From Pseudobdellovibrionaceae bacterium (GTDB lineage: Bacteria; Bdellovibrionota; Bdellovibrionia; Bdellovibrionales; Bdellovibrionaceae): 10,355 nt of DNA. A program made the translations under genes and the position numbers. The stretch spans positions 1-10,355 of the forward strand of contig CANCBY010000077.1 in assembly GCA_947374445.1 (NCBI GenBank), given 5' to 3'. Shown one piece after another: positions 1-7,248 of the stretch (position 1 is its first letter; the number at the start of each line of letters is the position of its first letter). The notes under the pieces were generated by a model. That model was given only the letters and a program-made list of their open reading frames with translations. It did no database searches and was not told the origin of the DNA.

Positions 1-260
1 ATTTTATACCTGTAAAACATAGTGTGAGCTGGGTCTGGAGAAAAAAAGTTCCAAGTGGCATTCAAGCCTAAGGTGTTAGCATAAGGAAGCAGCGAAGCTT
101 GAAGACTTCGACCAAGATAGGATCCGCCATTTGCTAGAATAATTATGACCGATAAATGAAAAACTATGAACGCGCTAAGAAAAATTCTGAGCGCCAAACT
201 CTTAACACTCTTAGTGCTGTTATAACGTAGTCTCTCCGGAGTGACCTGAAGCTTTGTCAT
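1..260 (-). CDS. Membrane-anchored hypothetical protein, N-terminal part (runs off left edge)
   Basis: An open frame runs from an ATG at 260 down to base 1 without a stop, giving 86 visible residues. The N-terminus is basic (MTKLQVTPERLRYNSTKS), followed by a hydrophobic stretch at about residues 23-43 (LALRIFLSAFIVFHLSVIII) that should be a membrane anchor. A conserved-looking block, WNFFSPDPAHTMFYRY, lies at about residues 70-85. I recall similar W-N-F-F-S-P-x-P blocks in uncharacterised membrane proteins of Bdellovibrio-type bacteria, but cannot name the function. The ATG lies inside the end of scpB in another frame (41-base overlap) with only a weak GGTGA element two bases upstream. A TTG at 197, after the scpB stop, is an alternative start that would keep most of the anchor. 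It is probably the last visible member of the scpA-scpB operon. Confidence 0.6.
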   Translation of the reverse strand, partial: MTKLQVTPERLRYNSTKSVKSLALRIFLSAFIVFHLSVIIILANGGSYLGRSLQASLLPYANTLGLNATWNFFSPDPAHTMFYRYK

Positions 261-1518
261 CTTCACCATCATCAAACAGACGGTCGTCAGATGCAAGCTC
301 AGTGTCCTCATCCGAATCAAAAGCTTCACCCGCCTCTAATAGAGCCTCTTCAGCTTTTGTTTCTTGCAGCACTGCTGCCTGCTCTGCAGAAGAGAACTCA
401 GATGTTTTGCCTTCCATCAAAGCTTCATCATAGCGTGAAAGCCAGTTCTTATCTCTATTGCTGACGTCTTCGCCCATCATGATTGCATCACGAATATTTT
501 GCGCCTTATCCGCATCACGCTTCTCTTGTTGGCGCTTTTTCTCTTGTTCGAAAAACTCAGAAGTCGTGTCGATTTCTTGCAATTGATCTTGAATTTTCAA
601 TAACTCCTCTTCGCCGTCAGAGTAGCTATTGCCAATAGTTTGAGACAAAGTCGAGGTCAGATCCGAGAGCTTCATCTTCTCTTTGTCATCTTCCTCGGTC
701 ATTCCTTCTGGTAGCAACTCATCAATTTGAGAGAGAGTCGGAAGCTCTTTTAAATTTCTGAGGCCAAAGATTTCGAGAAACTTACGAGTTGTTCCATACT
801 GCATGGGCTTACCAGGAAGATCACTCTTGCCTTCGAAGGTCATTAGGTTTTTTTCCATCAAAGCTCGCAATAAGTGACCAGACTCGACGCCTCTGATCTC
901 ATCAATTTCAGATTTAACCAATGGTTGTTTGTAAGCAGCAATCGCAAGCACCTCAAGAGCAGGTCCAGAAAGCTTAAAGGGACGAGATTTCAAAGTTCGC
1001 TTTAAAAAGTCGATATTATCAATTTTAGTTCGAACTTGAAATCCGCCAGTGACTTCTTCGAGAGTGACTCCGCGGCGACTTCCAGCCAATTCTACAGCCA
1101 GACGATCTAGTGCTCTGCGAATTTTTTCGGTTCTAATATTTGTACCTTTAAAAACCAACTTAATCGAAGCCAAAGAAACCGGACGGTCAGAAGCAAATAA
1201 AATACTTTCAATAATTGAGTCGAGTCTCTCTTCTTCAACAAACTCAAGCTCTTCAATATCAGCTGACTCATAAGCATCTAACTCTGTGCCTTCGACAGAT
1301 TCTGTGGTGGCTAGAGTTGCTACCGATTCCTCTGAAGCAACTAACTCTTCATCAGTGACTTCTGGCAAAAAGCCTTCAGCAATTTCTTCTGTGAAAATAT
1401 TTGCGCTTCCGAACTCAGCGAGTTCATCAGACGACTGGATGTCTTCTGTCATGGCTTCCGTCATGTCCTCTGTCACATCATTTGATTCATCAGTTGTGTG
1501 CAATTTCTCTTTAGACAT
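220..1518 (-). CDS. scpB: Segregation and condensation protein B (ScpB), with long acidic extensions
   Basis: ScpB is the winged-helix (kleisin-interacting) subunit of the bacterial SMC-ScpAB condensin, which organises and segregates the chromosome. The core is at about residues 98-262: a first winged helix beginning LDSIIESILFASDRPVS, then the family signature ALEVLAIAAYKQPLVKSEID (188-207) followed by EIRGV, and PMQYGTTRKFLEIFGL (238-253). At 432 residues it is about twice the usual length (around 200). Residues 1-95 and 270-432 are acidic, low-complexity or coiled-coil-like additions. The ATG at 1518 is preferred because GGAG lies 7 bases upstream; a TTG two codons earlier sits too close to that ribosome-binding site. 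The start overlaps the scpA stop by 8 bases, so the partners are probably translated in a coupled, stoichiometric way. Confidence 0.93.
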   Translation of the reverse strand: MSKEKLHTTDESNDVTEDMTEAMTEDIQSSDELAEFGSANIFTEEIAEGFLPEVTDEELVASEESVATLATTESVEGTELDAYESADIEELEFVEEERLDSIIESILFASDRPVSLASIKLVFKGTNIRTEKIRRALDRLAVELAGSRRGVTLEEVTGGFQVRTKIDNIDFLKRTLKSRPFKLSGPALEVLAIAAYKQPLVKSEIDEIRGVESGHLLRALMEKNLMTFEGKSDLPGKPMQYGTTRKFLEIFGLRNLKELPTLSQIDELLPEGMTEEDDKEKMKLSDLTSTLSQTIGNSYSDGEEELLKIQDQLQEIDTTSEFFEQEKKRQQEKRDADKAQNIRDAIMMGEDVSNRDKNWLSRYDEALMEGKTSEFSSAEQAAVLQETKAEEALLEAGEAFDSDEDTELASDDRLFDDGEDDKASGHSGETTL

Positions 1519-2479
1519 TTCCAATCTCCAACTCAGCAGCTAAAATTTCGTCATCAGAAGCAAGCTCATGTATAGGCTCTGCAGTGCTTTCATCGCCATC
1601 AATTGCGAGCGTCAACTGAGCGGTCTCGGCAACTGCAGGTTCATCGACCAAATCAAAATCATCTTCAGGAGATATTTTCTGAGCCTTATCCATCATTTCG
1701 GCGGCGATATCTTCGGCTCTCATAGAGTCATACTCTTCCACTCGGCTGAGCATATCGGTCTCAATGGCTTTTCTGGCCTCGACATAAATCTCTGAGTAGT
1801 TTTCTGTTTGATAAAGATTTACAAAACCCATTTTTCCAAGTTCAAGCAGAGATAAGAAGGTAATAAGCACTTGCTTTCGTTTATCCTGCAGTTGCTCAAC
1901 TAGGTCAGACATAGCCACTCGCTGACCTACCAAGAGACGATCTCTCATCTCAAGAATGCGCTGAGCGATACTCTGTGTTTTAGCCGCAACTTGATGGGCT
2001 TTCTTTTTGATTGATCGTAAAGCCGAACGGTAAGCGGATATCAGAGAAAACAAAGCATTGTCCTCAAGCAGTATTTCTTCTTCGCCGGCCTCGAGCTTTT
2101 CGCGAATACCACGACCCCAAACATCTCGACCCAAAAGTGGTCTTTCGTAAAGCTGCTTTGAGACGTCTTGGTATTTTTGGTATTCTAGAAGTCTTTGCAC
2201 CAGTTCTTTGCGGGGATCTTCTTGCTCGATGATTTCGCCTTGTTCATTGTACTGAGGCAGAAGCATGCGAGATTTAATTTGAATCAAGGTCGAAGCCATC
2301 GCAACAAATTCGCCAGCAAGATCAAGATCGAGTTCTTGCATCAGCTTGATGTACTCTAAGTACTGTTTGGTGATTTCATTGATTTTGATATCAAAGATAT
2401 CCATCTCTTCTTTGCGAATAAGATAAAGCAAAAGAGCAAGGGGACCTTCAAATTTTTGCAGCTGAATGTGAAGATTCAA
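1511..2479 (-). CDS. scpA: Segregation and condensation protein A (ScpA kleisin)
   Basis: ScpA is the kleisin that bridges the SMC ATPase heads and binds ScpB. The N-terminus carries the family block FEGPLALLLYLIRKEEMDIFD (10-30; the usual form is FEGPLDLLL, so an Ala replaces Asp at residue 15), then LIQIKSRMLLP (65-75) leading into a charged linker. A C-terminal winged helix is at about 188-245 (SDLVEQLQDKRKQVLITFLS and following). Residues 250-322 form an acidic tail beyond the usual end, making the protein (322 residues) longer than the typical 240-270. The start is TTG: no ATG or GTG precedes it in frame nearby, AAAGGA lies about 7 bases upstream, and the TTG overlaps the trpS stop as TTGA. 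It lies between trpS and scpB in one leftward operon. Confidence 0.93.
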   Translation of the reverse strand: MNLHIQLQKFEGPLALLLYLIRKEEMDIFDIKINEITKQYLEYIKLMQELDLDLAGEFVAMASTLIQIKSRMLLPQYNEQGEIIEQEDPRKELVQRLLEYQKYQDVSKQLYERPLLGRDVWGRGIREKLEAGEEEILLEDNALFSLISAYRSALRSIKKKAHQVAAKTQSIAQRILEMRDRLLVGQRVAMSDLVEQLQDKRKQVLITFLSLLELGKMGFVNLYQTENYSEIYVEARKAIETDMLSRVEEYDSMRAEDIAAEMMDKAQKISPEDDFDLVDEPAVAETAQLTLAIDGDESTAEPIHELASDDEILAAELEIGNV

Positions 2480-3480
2480 ATCTTCATCCTTTCTCTTACC
2501 TGGAGAAGTGTTGCCTGAGCCACTTTGCGAGCCCGGGCGTTGCCGTCGGCGATGATCTCATCAAGTATTTTTGGCTGATTCAACAAATCTTTTTTTATTT
2601 CTCGAGGTTTTTCGCTCAAAGCATTGATATTGCCTAGTAAACGAGCTTTACAGTCGCCGCAGCCAATGCCCGCAGACCGACAGCCCTCTTGAACCCACAC
2701 AAGATCCTCAGTGCTTGAGAAAAGTTTGTGATAACTAAAGACATTGCATTTGCTCGGATCGCCAGCATCTTCTCGGCGGGCACGCTGAGGGTCGGTTGGC
2801 ATTGCTTTGACTTTTTTCTCGAGAACTTTTGGCTCCTCAGTCATAAACAAAGTATTGCCATAACTTTTGCTCATTTTACGGCCATCAAGACCAGGCACTA
2901 CCGGTGAGTCCGTCAAAATAACTTGCGGCTCAGGAAGCTTTGCCTTGTAGAGGTGATTGAATCTGCGCGTGATCTCACGGGCGAGTTCAATGTTTGAAAC
3001 CTGATCTTGTCCCACAGGGACCTTCATTCCTCCATAAAGAGCAATATCTGCGGCTTGCAAAACTGGATAAGCAAACCTCCCTAAGTTGTGAGTGTCACTG
3101 GCTTTAGCTTCTTCTTCGGCGTCTTTCCACGTGGGAACGCGCTCAAGCCACCCCATTGGAGTTAGATTCGCAAAAATCATAAATAATTCAAGATGCTCAG
3201 GCACTTGGCTTTGTATAAAAAGAACGTTTTTTTGCGGATCAAGACCCCAAGCAATAAATTCTGCAAAAATATCTCGATTCCATTTTTGCATTTCTTCTGT
3301 GCTTTTATAGGCCGTGGTCATCCCGTGCCAGTCCATAGCTCCAAAAAAACACTCATACTCGTCCTGAAATTTAATCCAATTGCGAATCGCACCGAAATAG
3401 TTTCCGATATGCAGATGGCCTGTGGTTCTAGCCCCTGACATCATACGCGGCTTGCGCTTTGTTTCTAAAGTAGAGCTCAC
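2476..3480 (-). CDS. trpS: Tryptophanyl-tRNA synthetase, possible 4Fe-4S type
   Basis: A class I aminoacyl-tRNA synthetase that charges tRNA-Trp in the cytoplasm. The HIGH-type motif is GHLHIGNYFGAI (from residue 21) and the KMSKS loop is intact (DGRKMSKSYGN, KMSKS at 202-206); PVGQDQ and the AGIGCGDCK block are also family hallmarks. I choose the GTG at 3480 (334 residues, the usual TrpRS length): GAGG lies 5 bases upstream and the codon overlaps the preceding stop as GTGA. A TTG at 3495 would add five residues. Four cysteines, C245, C267, C274 and C277, have the spacing C-x21-C-x6-C-x2-C. This is one residue short of the C-x22-C-x6-C-x2-C that I recall for the Fe-S TrpRS of Thermotoga, so a cluster is plausible but unproven. 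Confidence 0.95.
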   Translation of the reverse strand: MSSTLETKRKPRMMSGARTTGHLHIGNYFGAIRNWIKFQDEYECFFGAMDWHGMTTAYKSTEEMQKWNRDIFAEFIAWGLDPQKNVLFIQSQVPEHLELFMIFANLTPMGWLERVPTWKDAEEEAKASDTHNLGRFAYPVLQAADIALYGGMKVPVGQDQVSNIELAREITRRFNHLYKAKLPEPQVILTDSPVVPGLDGRKMSKSYGNTLFMTEEPKVLEKKVKAMPTDPQRARREDAGDPSKCNVFSYHKLFSSTEDLVWVQEGCRSAGIGCGDCKARLLGNINALSEKPREIKKDLLNQPKILDEIIADGNARARKVAQATLLQVRERMKI

Positions 3481-4130
3481 GACATCCTCGCCCAAAAAAT
3501 CAAAGTCTCGTAGATCCAGCTCACTGGATAAACTAGGAGCCTTGTACCCCCGCCCATAATCACCATCAAAAGAACAATGCTCAAAACCTGTTCATTGGAC
3601 TCAAGCCAGTAGTTCGCTCGTGCAGGCAAAAATCTGGCAAGCACCTTGCCACCATCCAAAGGATGGATTGGCAAAAGATTGAACACGGCCAAAAAAAGAT
3701 TGATCAAAATAAAGGTTTTAAAGAACTCCAAAAGCGACATCAAGTAGCTTTTGCTAGCCAAAAAGCGAAGAGACAAAAACATTAAGAGTGAACCCACGCA
3801 AGCCAAAAGTATATTCGAAGCAGGTCCTGCCAGGGCAATCCAAAACATATCTGCTCGTGGATTTTTTAAATTTCGTGAATTAACAGGAACCGGTTTTGCC
3901 CAACCAAAAAATATAGGAATTCCAGTCATAAATGCTAAAAACGGCATCATCAGCGTGCCGACAAAATCCATATGCACCAGAGGGTTCATAGTTAAACGAC
4001 CCATCATCTCCGCGGTGCGATCTCCGCGCATCTTGGCCACCCAGCCATGAGCAAACTCATGAAAGCAAAGCGCAAACAAAAACGGCACAAACCAGATTGG
4101 AAATTGCATTAATTTTTCGATTGAAAACAT
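3477..4130 (-). CDS. M50 family site-2-protease-like membrane metallopeptidase
   Basis: An intramembrane zinc peptidase of the small SpoIVFB/YwhC-like class. The zinc motif HEFAH is at residues 24-28 inside the first hydrophobic segment, and the second active-site motif NLLPIHPLDGG is at 151-161, with D159 as the expected third metal ligand. Hydrophobic segments near 10-30, 55-72, 94-120, 130-155 and 180-200 suggest a multi-pass inner-membrane protein. At 217 residues it has the size of the minimal family, with no PDZ domain, so its substrate cannot be read from sequence. The ATG at 4130 has GAGG only 3 bases upstream; a GTG at 4139 is possible but has no ribosome-binding site. It is the first gene of the leftward operon, and its stop overlaps the trpS start by 4 bases. 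Confidence 0.87.
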   Translation of the reverse strand: MFSIEKLMQFPIWFVPFLFALCFHEFAHGWVAKMRGDRTAEMMGRLTMNPLVHMDFVGTLMMPFLAFMTGIPIFFGWAKPVPVNSRNLKNPRADMFWIALAGPASNILLACVGSLLMFLSLRFLASKSYLMSLLEFFKTFILINLFLAVFNLLPIHPLDGGKVLARFLPARANYWLESNEQVLSIVLLMVIMGGGTRLLVYPVSWIYETLIFWARMS

Positions 4131-4187
4131 AGTCCTCACGCTATCGATTCACTGGACTCTTGTCGAGTGTGAACTAAAAAGAAGCCC

Positions 4188-4193
4188 ATTTTA
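4188..4193 (-). promoter_or_regulatory. Candidate -10 element for the leftward operon
   Basis: TAAAAT on the minus strand matches five of six positions of the sigma-70 -10 box and lies about 57 bases before the M50 peptidase start. No convincing -35 box is found 16-18 bases further upstream, so this is only a weak candidate. Confidence 0.22.
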
Positions 4194-4324
4194 AAATCAC
4201 AACTCGTTCACCTGCATTAACTATGGGCAAATTACATGTTCGCGCGTCACGTCAAAGGTTGGAAATTATTGGCTTAAACTCTAGCTTGAGAAACCAAGCA
4301 AATCACAACAGGGAGAATATCTTA

Positions 4325-5497
4325 ATGTCGACAGCACTTGATTCTAACCGCCCCGCTTTAACAGTTCTTAGCGACGATGAAATCGCCTTTAAAGATGCCG
4401 TCCGAGATTTTGCTGAAAATGAAATCCGACCTCTTGTCACAGCGATGGATGAAAAAGCTGAGATGAATTCTGATCTGGTAAAAAAACTTTTCGAGATGGG
4501 ACTCATGTCGATCGAGACGCCTGAAAAATTTGGTGGTGCTGGCTCAAGCTTCACAATGGCGTGCCTTGCGGTTGAAGAGATTGGCCGTGTTGATGGCTCC
4601 GTTTCAGTTTTGATGGATGTGCAAAATACACTTGTAACAAACGCATTTCTTAAATGGGGCACCGAAGCTCAAAAAGAAAAGTATCTTCCACAGATGGCAA
4701 AAAGCTGGGTGGGCGCATACGCTCTTAGTGAGTCTTCATCGGGCTCAGATGCTTTTGCATTAAAACTAAAAGCCGAGGCCAAAGGTGACAAATACGTTCT
4801 CAATGGAAGCAAACTCTGGATCACCAACGGCAAAGAGGCCAATATCTTTATCGTTTTTGCAAATATCGACTCAAGCAAAGGCTACAAAGGAATCACTGCA
4901 TTCTTGGTTGAAAAATCATTCGCGGGATTCAAGGTTGGTAAAAAAGAAGACAAGCTTGGCATTCGCGCCTCATCAACTTGCGAATTACTTTTTGAAAACT
5001 GCGAAGTGCCAGCAGCCAACGTTTTAGGCGAAGTTGGCAAGGGCTACAAAATTGCTATCGAAACCCTCAATGAAGGCCGCATCGGCATTGGCGCTCAAAT
5101 GCTAGGCATTGCGCAAGGGGCTTATGAGGCAGCGCTTGGTTACGTCAAATCCCGCGAGCAATTCGGAAAGCCGATTGCGCAATTTCAAGGAGTTCAATTT
5201 CAATTGGCTGAAATGCGAACAGAACTCGAAGCTGCACGTTTGATGGTTTACAATGCAGCTCGCTTGAAAGATGCAGGTCTGGATTTTATTGAATCAGCGG
5301 CGATGGCTAAACTTTATGCCTCAAAAGCTGCAGCCCATATCACATCTACGGCGATAGATCTATTTGGCGGAAATGGGTTCACCAAAGAATATCCAGTCGA
5401 AAAGTTTTGGCGGGATGCTAAGATTGGCCAAATCTATGAAGGCACGACCAATATGCAGCTTCAGACTATTGCAAAGATGGAACTAGACAAATCTTGA
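4325..5497 (+). CDS. Acyl-CoA dehydrogenase, short/branched-chain (ACADSB)-like
   Basis: An FAD flavoenzyme that introduces the alpha-beta double bond into acyl-CoA, passing electrons to electron-transfer flavoprotein. FAD-binding blocks YALSESSSGSD (132-142) and LWITNGKEANIF (164-175), SREQFGKPIAQFQG (276-289), and FGGNGFTKEYPVEKFWRDAK (347-366) are present. The catalytic glutamate is E372 in QIYEGTTNMQLQTIAK. The C-terminal form Y-E-G-x-x-N-x-Q-L-x-T-I-A-K, with Leu where most family members have Arg, together with GYKGITAFLV, resembles (from memory) the 2-methylbutyryl-CoA dehydrogenase of isoleucine breakdown more than butyryl-CoA dehydrogenases. The ATG at 4325 is chosen because GGGAG lies 9 bases upstream and the 390-residue length fits the family; an in-frame ATG at 4223 would add an atypical 34-residue lead. 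Its stop overlaps the next start as TTGA. Confidence 0.93.
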   Translation: MSTALDSNRPALTVLSDDEIAFKDAVRDFAENEIRPLVTAMDEKAEMNSDLVKKLFEMGLMSIETPEKFGGAGSSFTMACLAVEEIGRVDGSVSVLMDVQNTLVTNAFLKWGTEAQKEKYLPQMAKSWVGAYALSESSSGSDAFALKLKAEAKGDKYVLNGSKLWITNGKEANIFIVFANIDSSKGYKGITAFLVEKSFAGFKVGKKEDKLGIRASSTCELLFENCEVPAANVLGEVGKGYKIAIETLNEGRIGIGAQMLGIAQGAYEAALGYVKSREQFGKPIAQFQGVQFQLAEMRTELEAARLMVYNAARLKDAGLDFIESAAMAKLYASKAAAHITSTAIDLFGGNGFTKEYPVEKFWRDAKIGQIYEGTTNMQLQTIAKMELDKS

Positions 5498-7050
5498 ACT
5501 GCTTAAAGAGCAAGTATTTAGGTTTTTCATTTATACTGGGCCTGATTTTGAGCTGGGGTCTTATTGTATTTAGTGATCCTCCGAAGCTCGCATTGAAATC
5601 TCAAGTTTTTAGACTCCATCTCAACACAGAGCCCACTTCGCTTAAGCCTTGGGAGCAACGCAACTCAGCTGCTGGATACCTGCTTTCGCAGATCTCAGGA
5701 ACGTTACTAAAATACCAGAATGGTGTCCTTAGCCCTTCAATTGCAAAAAAATGTCAGTTCAAGAAAAAAACACTGATCGATTGTGAGATCTCATCCGAAG
5801 CCAAGTTCAGCGATGACTCAACCATCACTGCAAACGCATTCAAAGACTCTTGGCTTGAGTTTTTGAACCCCAAAAACAAAGCCTTTCGTGCAGACCTTTT
5901 GTTTGCGATCAAAGGAGCTGAAGCCTACTTCAAAGGAGACTCGCTGGCATCACAAGTGGGCCTAAAGACAAACAAAAACCACTTGCTCATTGAGCTTGCA
6001 AAAGACGACCCTGATTTTTTATACAACCTGATAAGCCCGCTCTTAGCACCGCAGAAAACTTTTAATTATCCGGAATTAGGTAAATCTCAAGCTTGGATTT
6101 CAAGCGGAGCCTTCAGGATTCAATCCTGGGAGTCACAAAAAAAGATCACTCTGCAGAATATAAAAAATCCGGCACTTTTAGTGGAGTTTGTTTTTATCAA
6201 CGAAGACTCAACCGCTCTCAATTTGTACGAAAAAGGCGAGCTTTCGTTTTTGCGACGATTGCCAACTCTGTTCATTAGCAAATACAAAAATCGCTCCGAT
6301 TTTTTTCAAGTCGCGCAAAATCGCTTGGACTATATCGGCTTTGGCCCGAAGCTTCAGCAAGACCCACTTTTGCGCGAGGCACTTACTAAGTCCCTTGATT
6401 TTGACGAGATCACTCGCCTGTTGGCCTCAAAAGGACAATTCGGTTGTCCTGGAATATCTCACGAGGTTCAAGACGAAGCGTCTTGTCAGGCTATAAATAT
6501 CAAGAGAGCCAAAGAGGCACTGGCACTCTACCGCAGCAGTAAGAAAGACTTTCCTTCTCTGATTTTTGCCTACTCTAAGCAAGGTGGTGATGACCACAAG
6601 ATGGTAGCGGAGTGGCTTCAGAGCCAATGGAAAAAAAACTTAGATCTCGATGTTGAGATCAAATCGAGTGAGAATAAAGTATTTCTCGATGAGCTCACAA
6701 AATCTCCACCAAGCCTTTTTCGAAAGGGCGTGAACCCTGAGCGGCCCACTTGCCTCTCTGCTCTTGAAGTGTTTGCTGAGGAGTCTCCAGAGAACTACAT
6801 GAAACTAGGCGCTAAATCCTTTCCGGATTTTTTCAAAAACGTGGATAGCCTCAGACCCCATGACCCCCCGCTTTCTTCGCAGAAAAAAAAGCAGTTTTGC
6901 TCGCAAGCCATCAAAAGCTTGAATAGCAATTACCTGTGGATCCCAACGGGTCCAATCCACTTCTCTTTATTGGCTAAACCCGAGTGGACAGGCTGGAGTC
7001 TTAACGAGCTCAATCAGCTGGACCTATCTAGTCTCAAATTGAGACAATAA
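5494..7050 (+). CDS. Exported family-5 peptide/solute-binding protein (DppA/OppA-like)
   Basis: The fold resembles the extracytoplasmic binding component of oligopeptide ABC transporters (SBP family 5): LHLNTEPTSLKPWE (41-54), an ISGTLLKYQNGVLSPSIA block (67-84) and FSDDSTITANAFKDSW (105-120), which matches the usual F-x-D-G-x-x-x-T-A-x-D-x-x-x-S-W segment. The N-terminus has lysines at 5 and 7, then a hydrophobic run (about 9-26) ending VFS before DPPK: a signal peptide or anchor without a lipobox cysteine. Six cysteines (87, 97, 318, 331, 420, 469) lie in the exported part, so disulfides are possible. The start is TTG, overlapping the dehydrogenase stop; no good ribosome-binding site is seen, so translation may rely on coupling. 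No permease or ATPase genes lie nearby, so it is an orphan whose ligand cannot be told. Confidence 0.8.
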   Translation: MNCLKSKYLGFSFILGLILSWGLIVFSDPPKLALKSQVFRLHLNTEPTSLKPWEQRNSAAGYLLSQISGTLLKYQNGVLSPSIAKKCQFKKKTLIDCEISSEAKFSDDSTITANAFKDSWLEFLNPKNKAFRADLLFAIKGAEAYFKGDSLASQVGLKTNKNHLLIELAKDDPDFLYNLISPLLAPQKTFNYPELGKSQAWISSGAFRIQSWESQKKITLQNIKNPALLVEFVFINEDSTALNLYEKGELSFLRRLPTLFISKYKNRSDFFQVAQNRLDYIGFGPKLQQDPLLREALTKSLDFDEITRLLASKGQFGCPGISHEVQDEASCQAINIKRAKEALALYRSSKKDFPSLIFAYSKQGGDDHKMVAEWLQSQWKKNLDLDVEIKSSENKVFLDELTKSPPSLFRKGVNPERPTCLSALEVFAEESPENYMKLGAKSFPDFFKNVDSLRPHDPPLSSQKKKQFCSQAIKSLNSNYLWIPTGPIHFSLLAKPEWTGWSLNELNQLDLSSLKLRQ

Positions 7051-7156
7051 AACTTCCGGCGCACGAGGCTTCTGTGTCAAAAACTTCTAAAAAGTTTGGT
7101 TAGTGTTAATTTCTGCACTTTCTTTTGAAAAAAATGAACTTTTCTCGACTTTCTAC

Positions 7157-7183
7157 TTAAGACCTTTGGCGTGGAGCCGATAA
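7157..7183 (+). promoter_or_regulatory. Sigma-28 (FliA)-type promoter
   Basis: TTAA (7157-7160), exactly 15 bases, then GCCGATAA (7176-7183). The known enterobacterial FliA consensus is TAAA-N15-GCCGATAA, so the -10 is a perfect match with correct spacing and the -35 differs at one base. Transcription would start near 7190, leaving a 5'UTR of about 58 bases before the small gene at 7249. No competing sigma-70 promoter is evident in this gap. Confidence 0.6.
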
Positions 7184-7203
7184 AGAGTTGCAAGCAATAT
7201 TAC

Positions 7204-7226
7204 AGAGCTAGTTAAAAACTAACTCT
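7204..7226 (+). promoter_or_regulatory. 5'UTR hairpin (inverted repeat)
   Basis: AGAGCTAGTT and AACTAACTCT are inverted repeats with one mismatch and a three-base loop, lying between the predicted transcription start and the GGAGG ribosome-binding site (7240-7244). It could stabilise the mRNA or bind a regulator. It has no T-tract and is not a terminator. Confidence 0.4.
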
Positions 7227-7248
7227 CAACTCAAGTCGTGGAGGCCTC

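Noticed and set aside
148..155. ACCGATAA resembling a sigma-28 -10 box on the plus strand
   Set aside because: It lies inside the minus-strand membrane protein gene, has no matching -35 box, and no plus-strand gene follows.
1516..1524. TTG at 1524 as the scpB start
   Set aside because: The GGAG at 1526-1529 would be only one base from it, whereas it is 7 bases from the ATG at 1518.
4303..4662. 119-codon minus-strand frame opposite the acyl-CoA dehydrogenase
   Set aside because: Shadow of a clearly recognised gene; no recognisable protein features.
5494..5580. Binding protein as a lipoprotein
   Set aside because: No cysteine follows the hydrophobic segment, so there is no lipobox; C3 lies before the segment.
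7031..7045. Palindrome GTCTCAAATTGAGAC at the end of the binding-protein gene as a terminator
   Set aside because: Short stem, almost no loop and no T-tract after it; probably chance in coding sequence.
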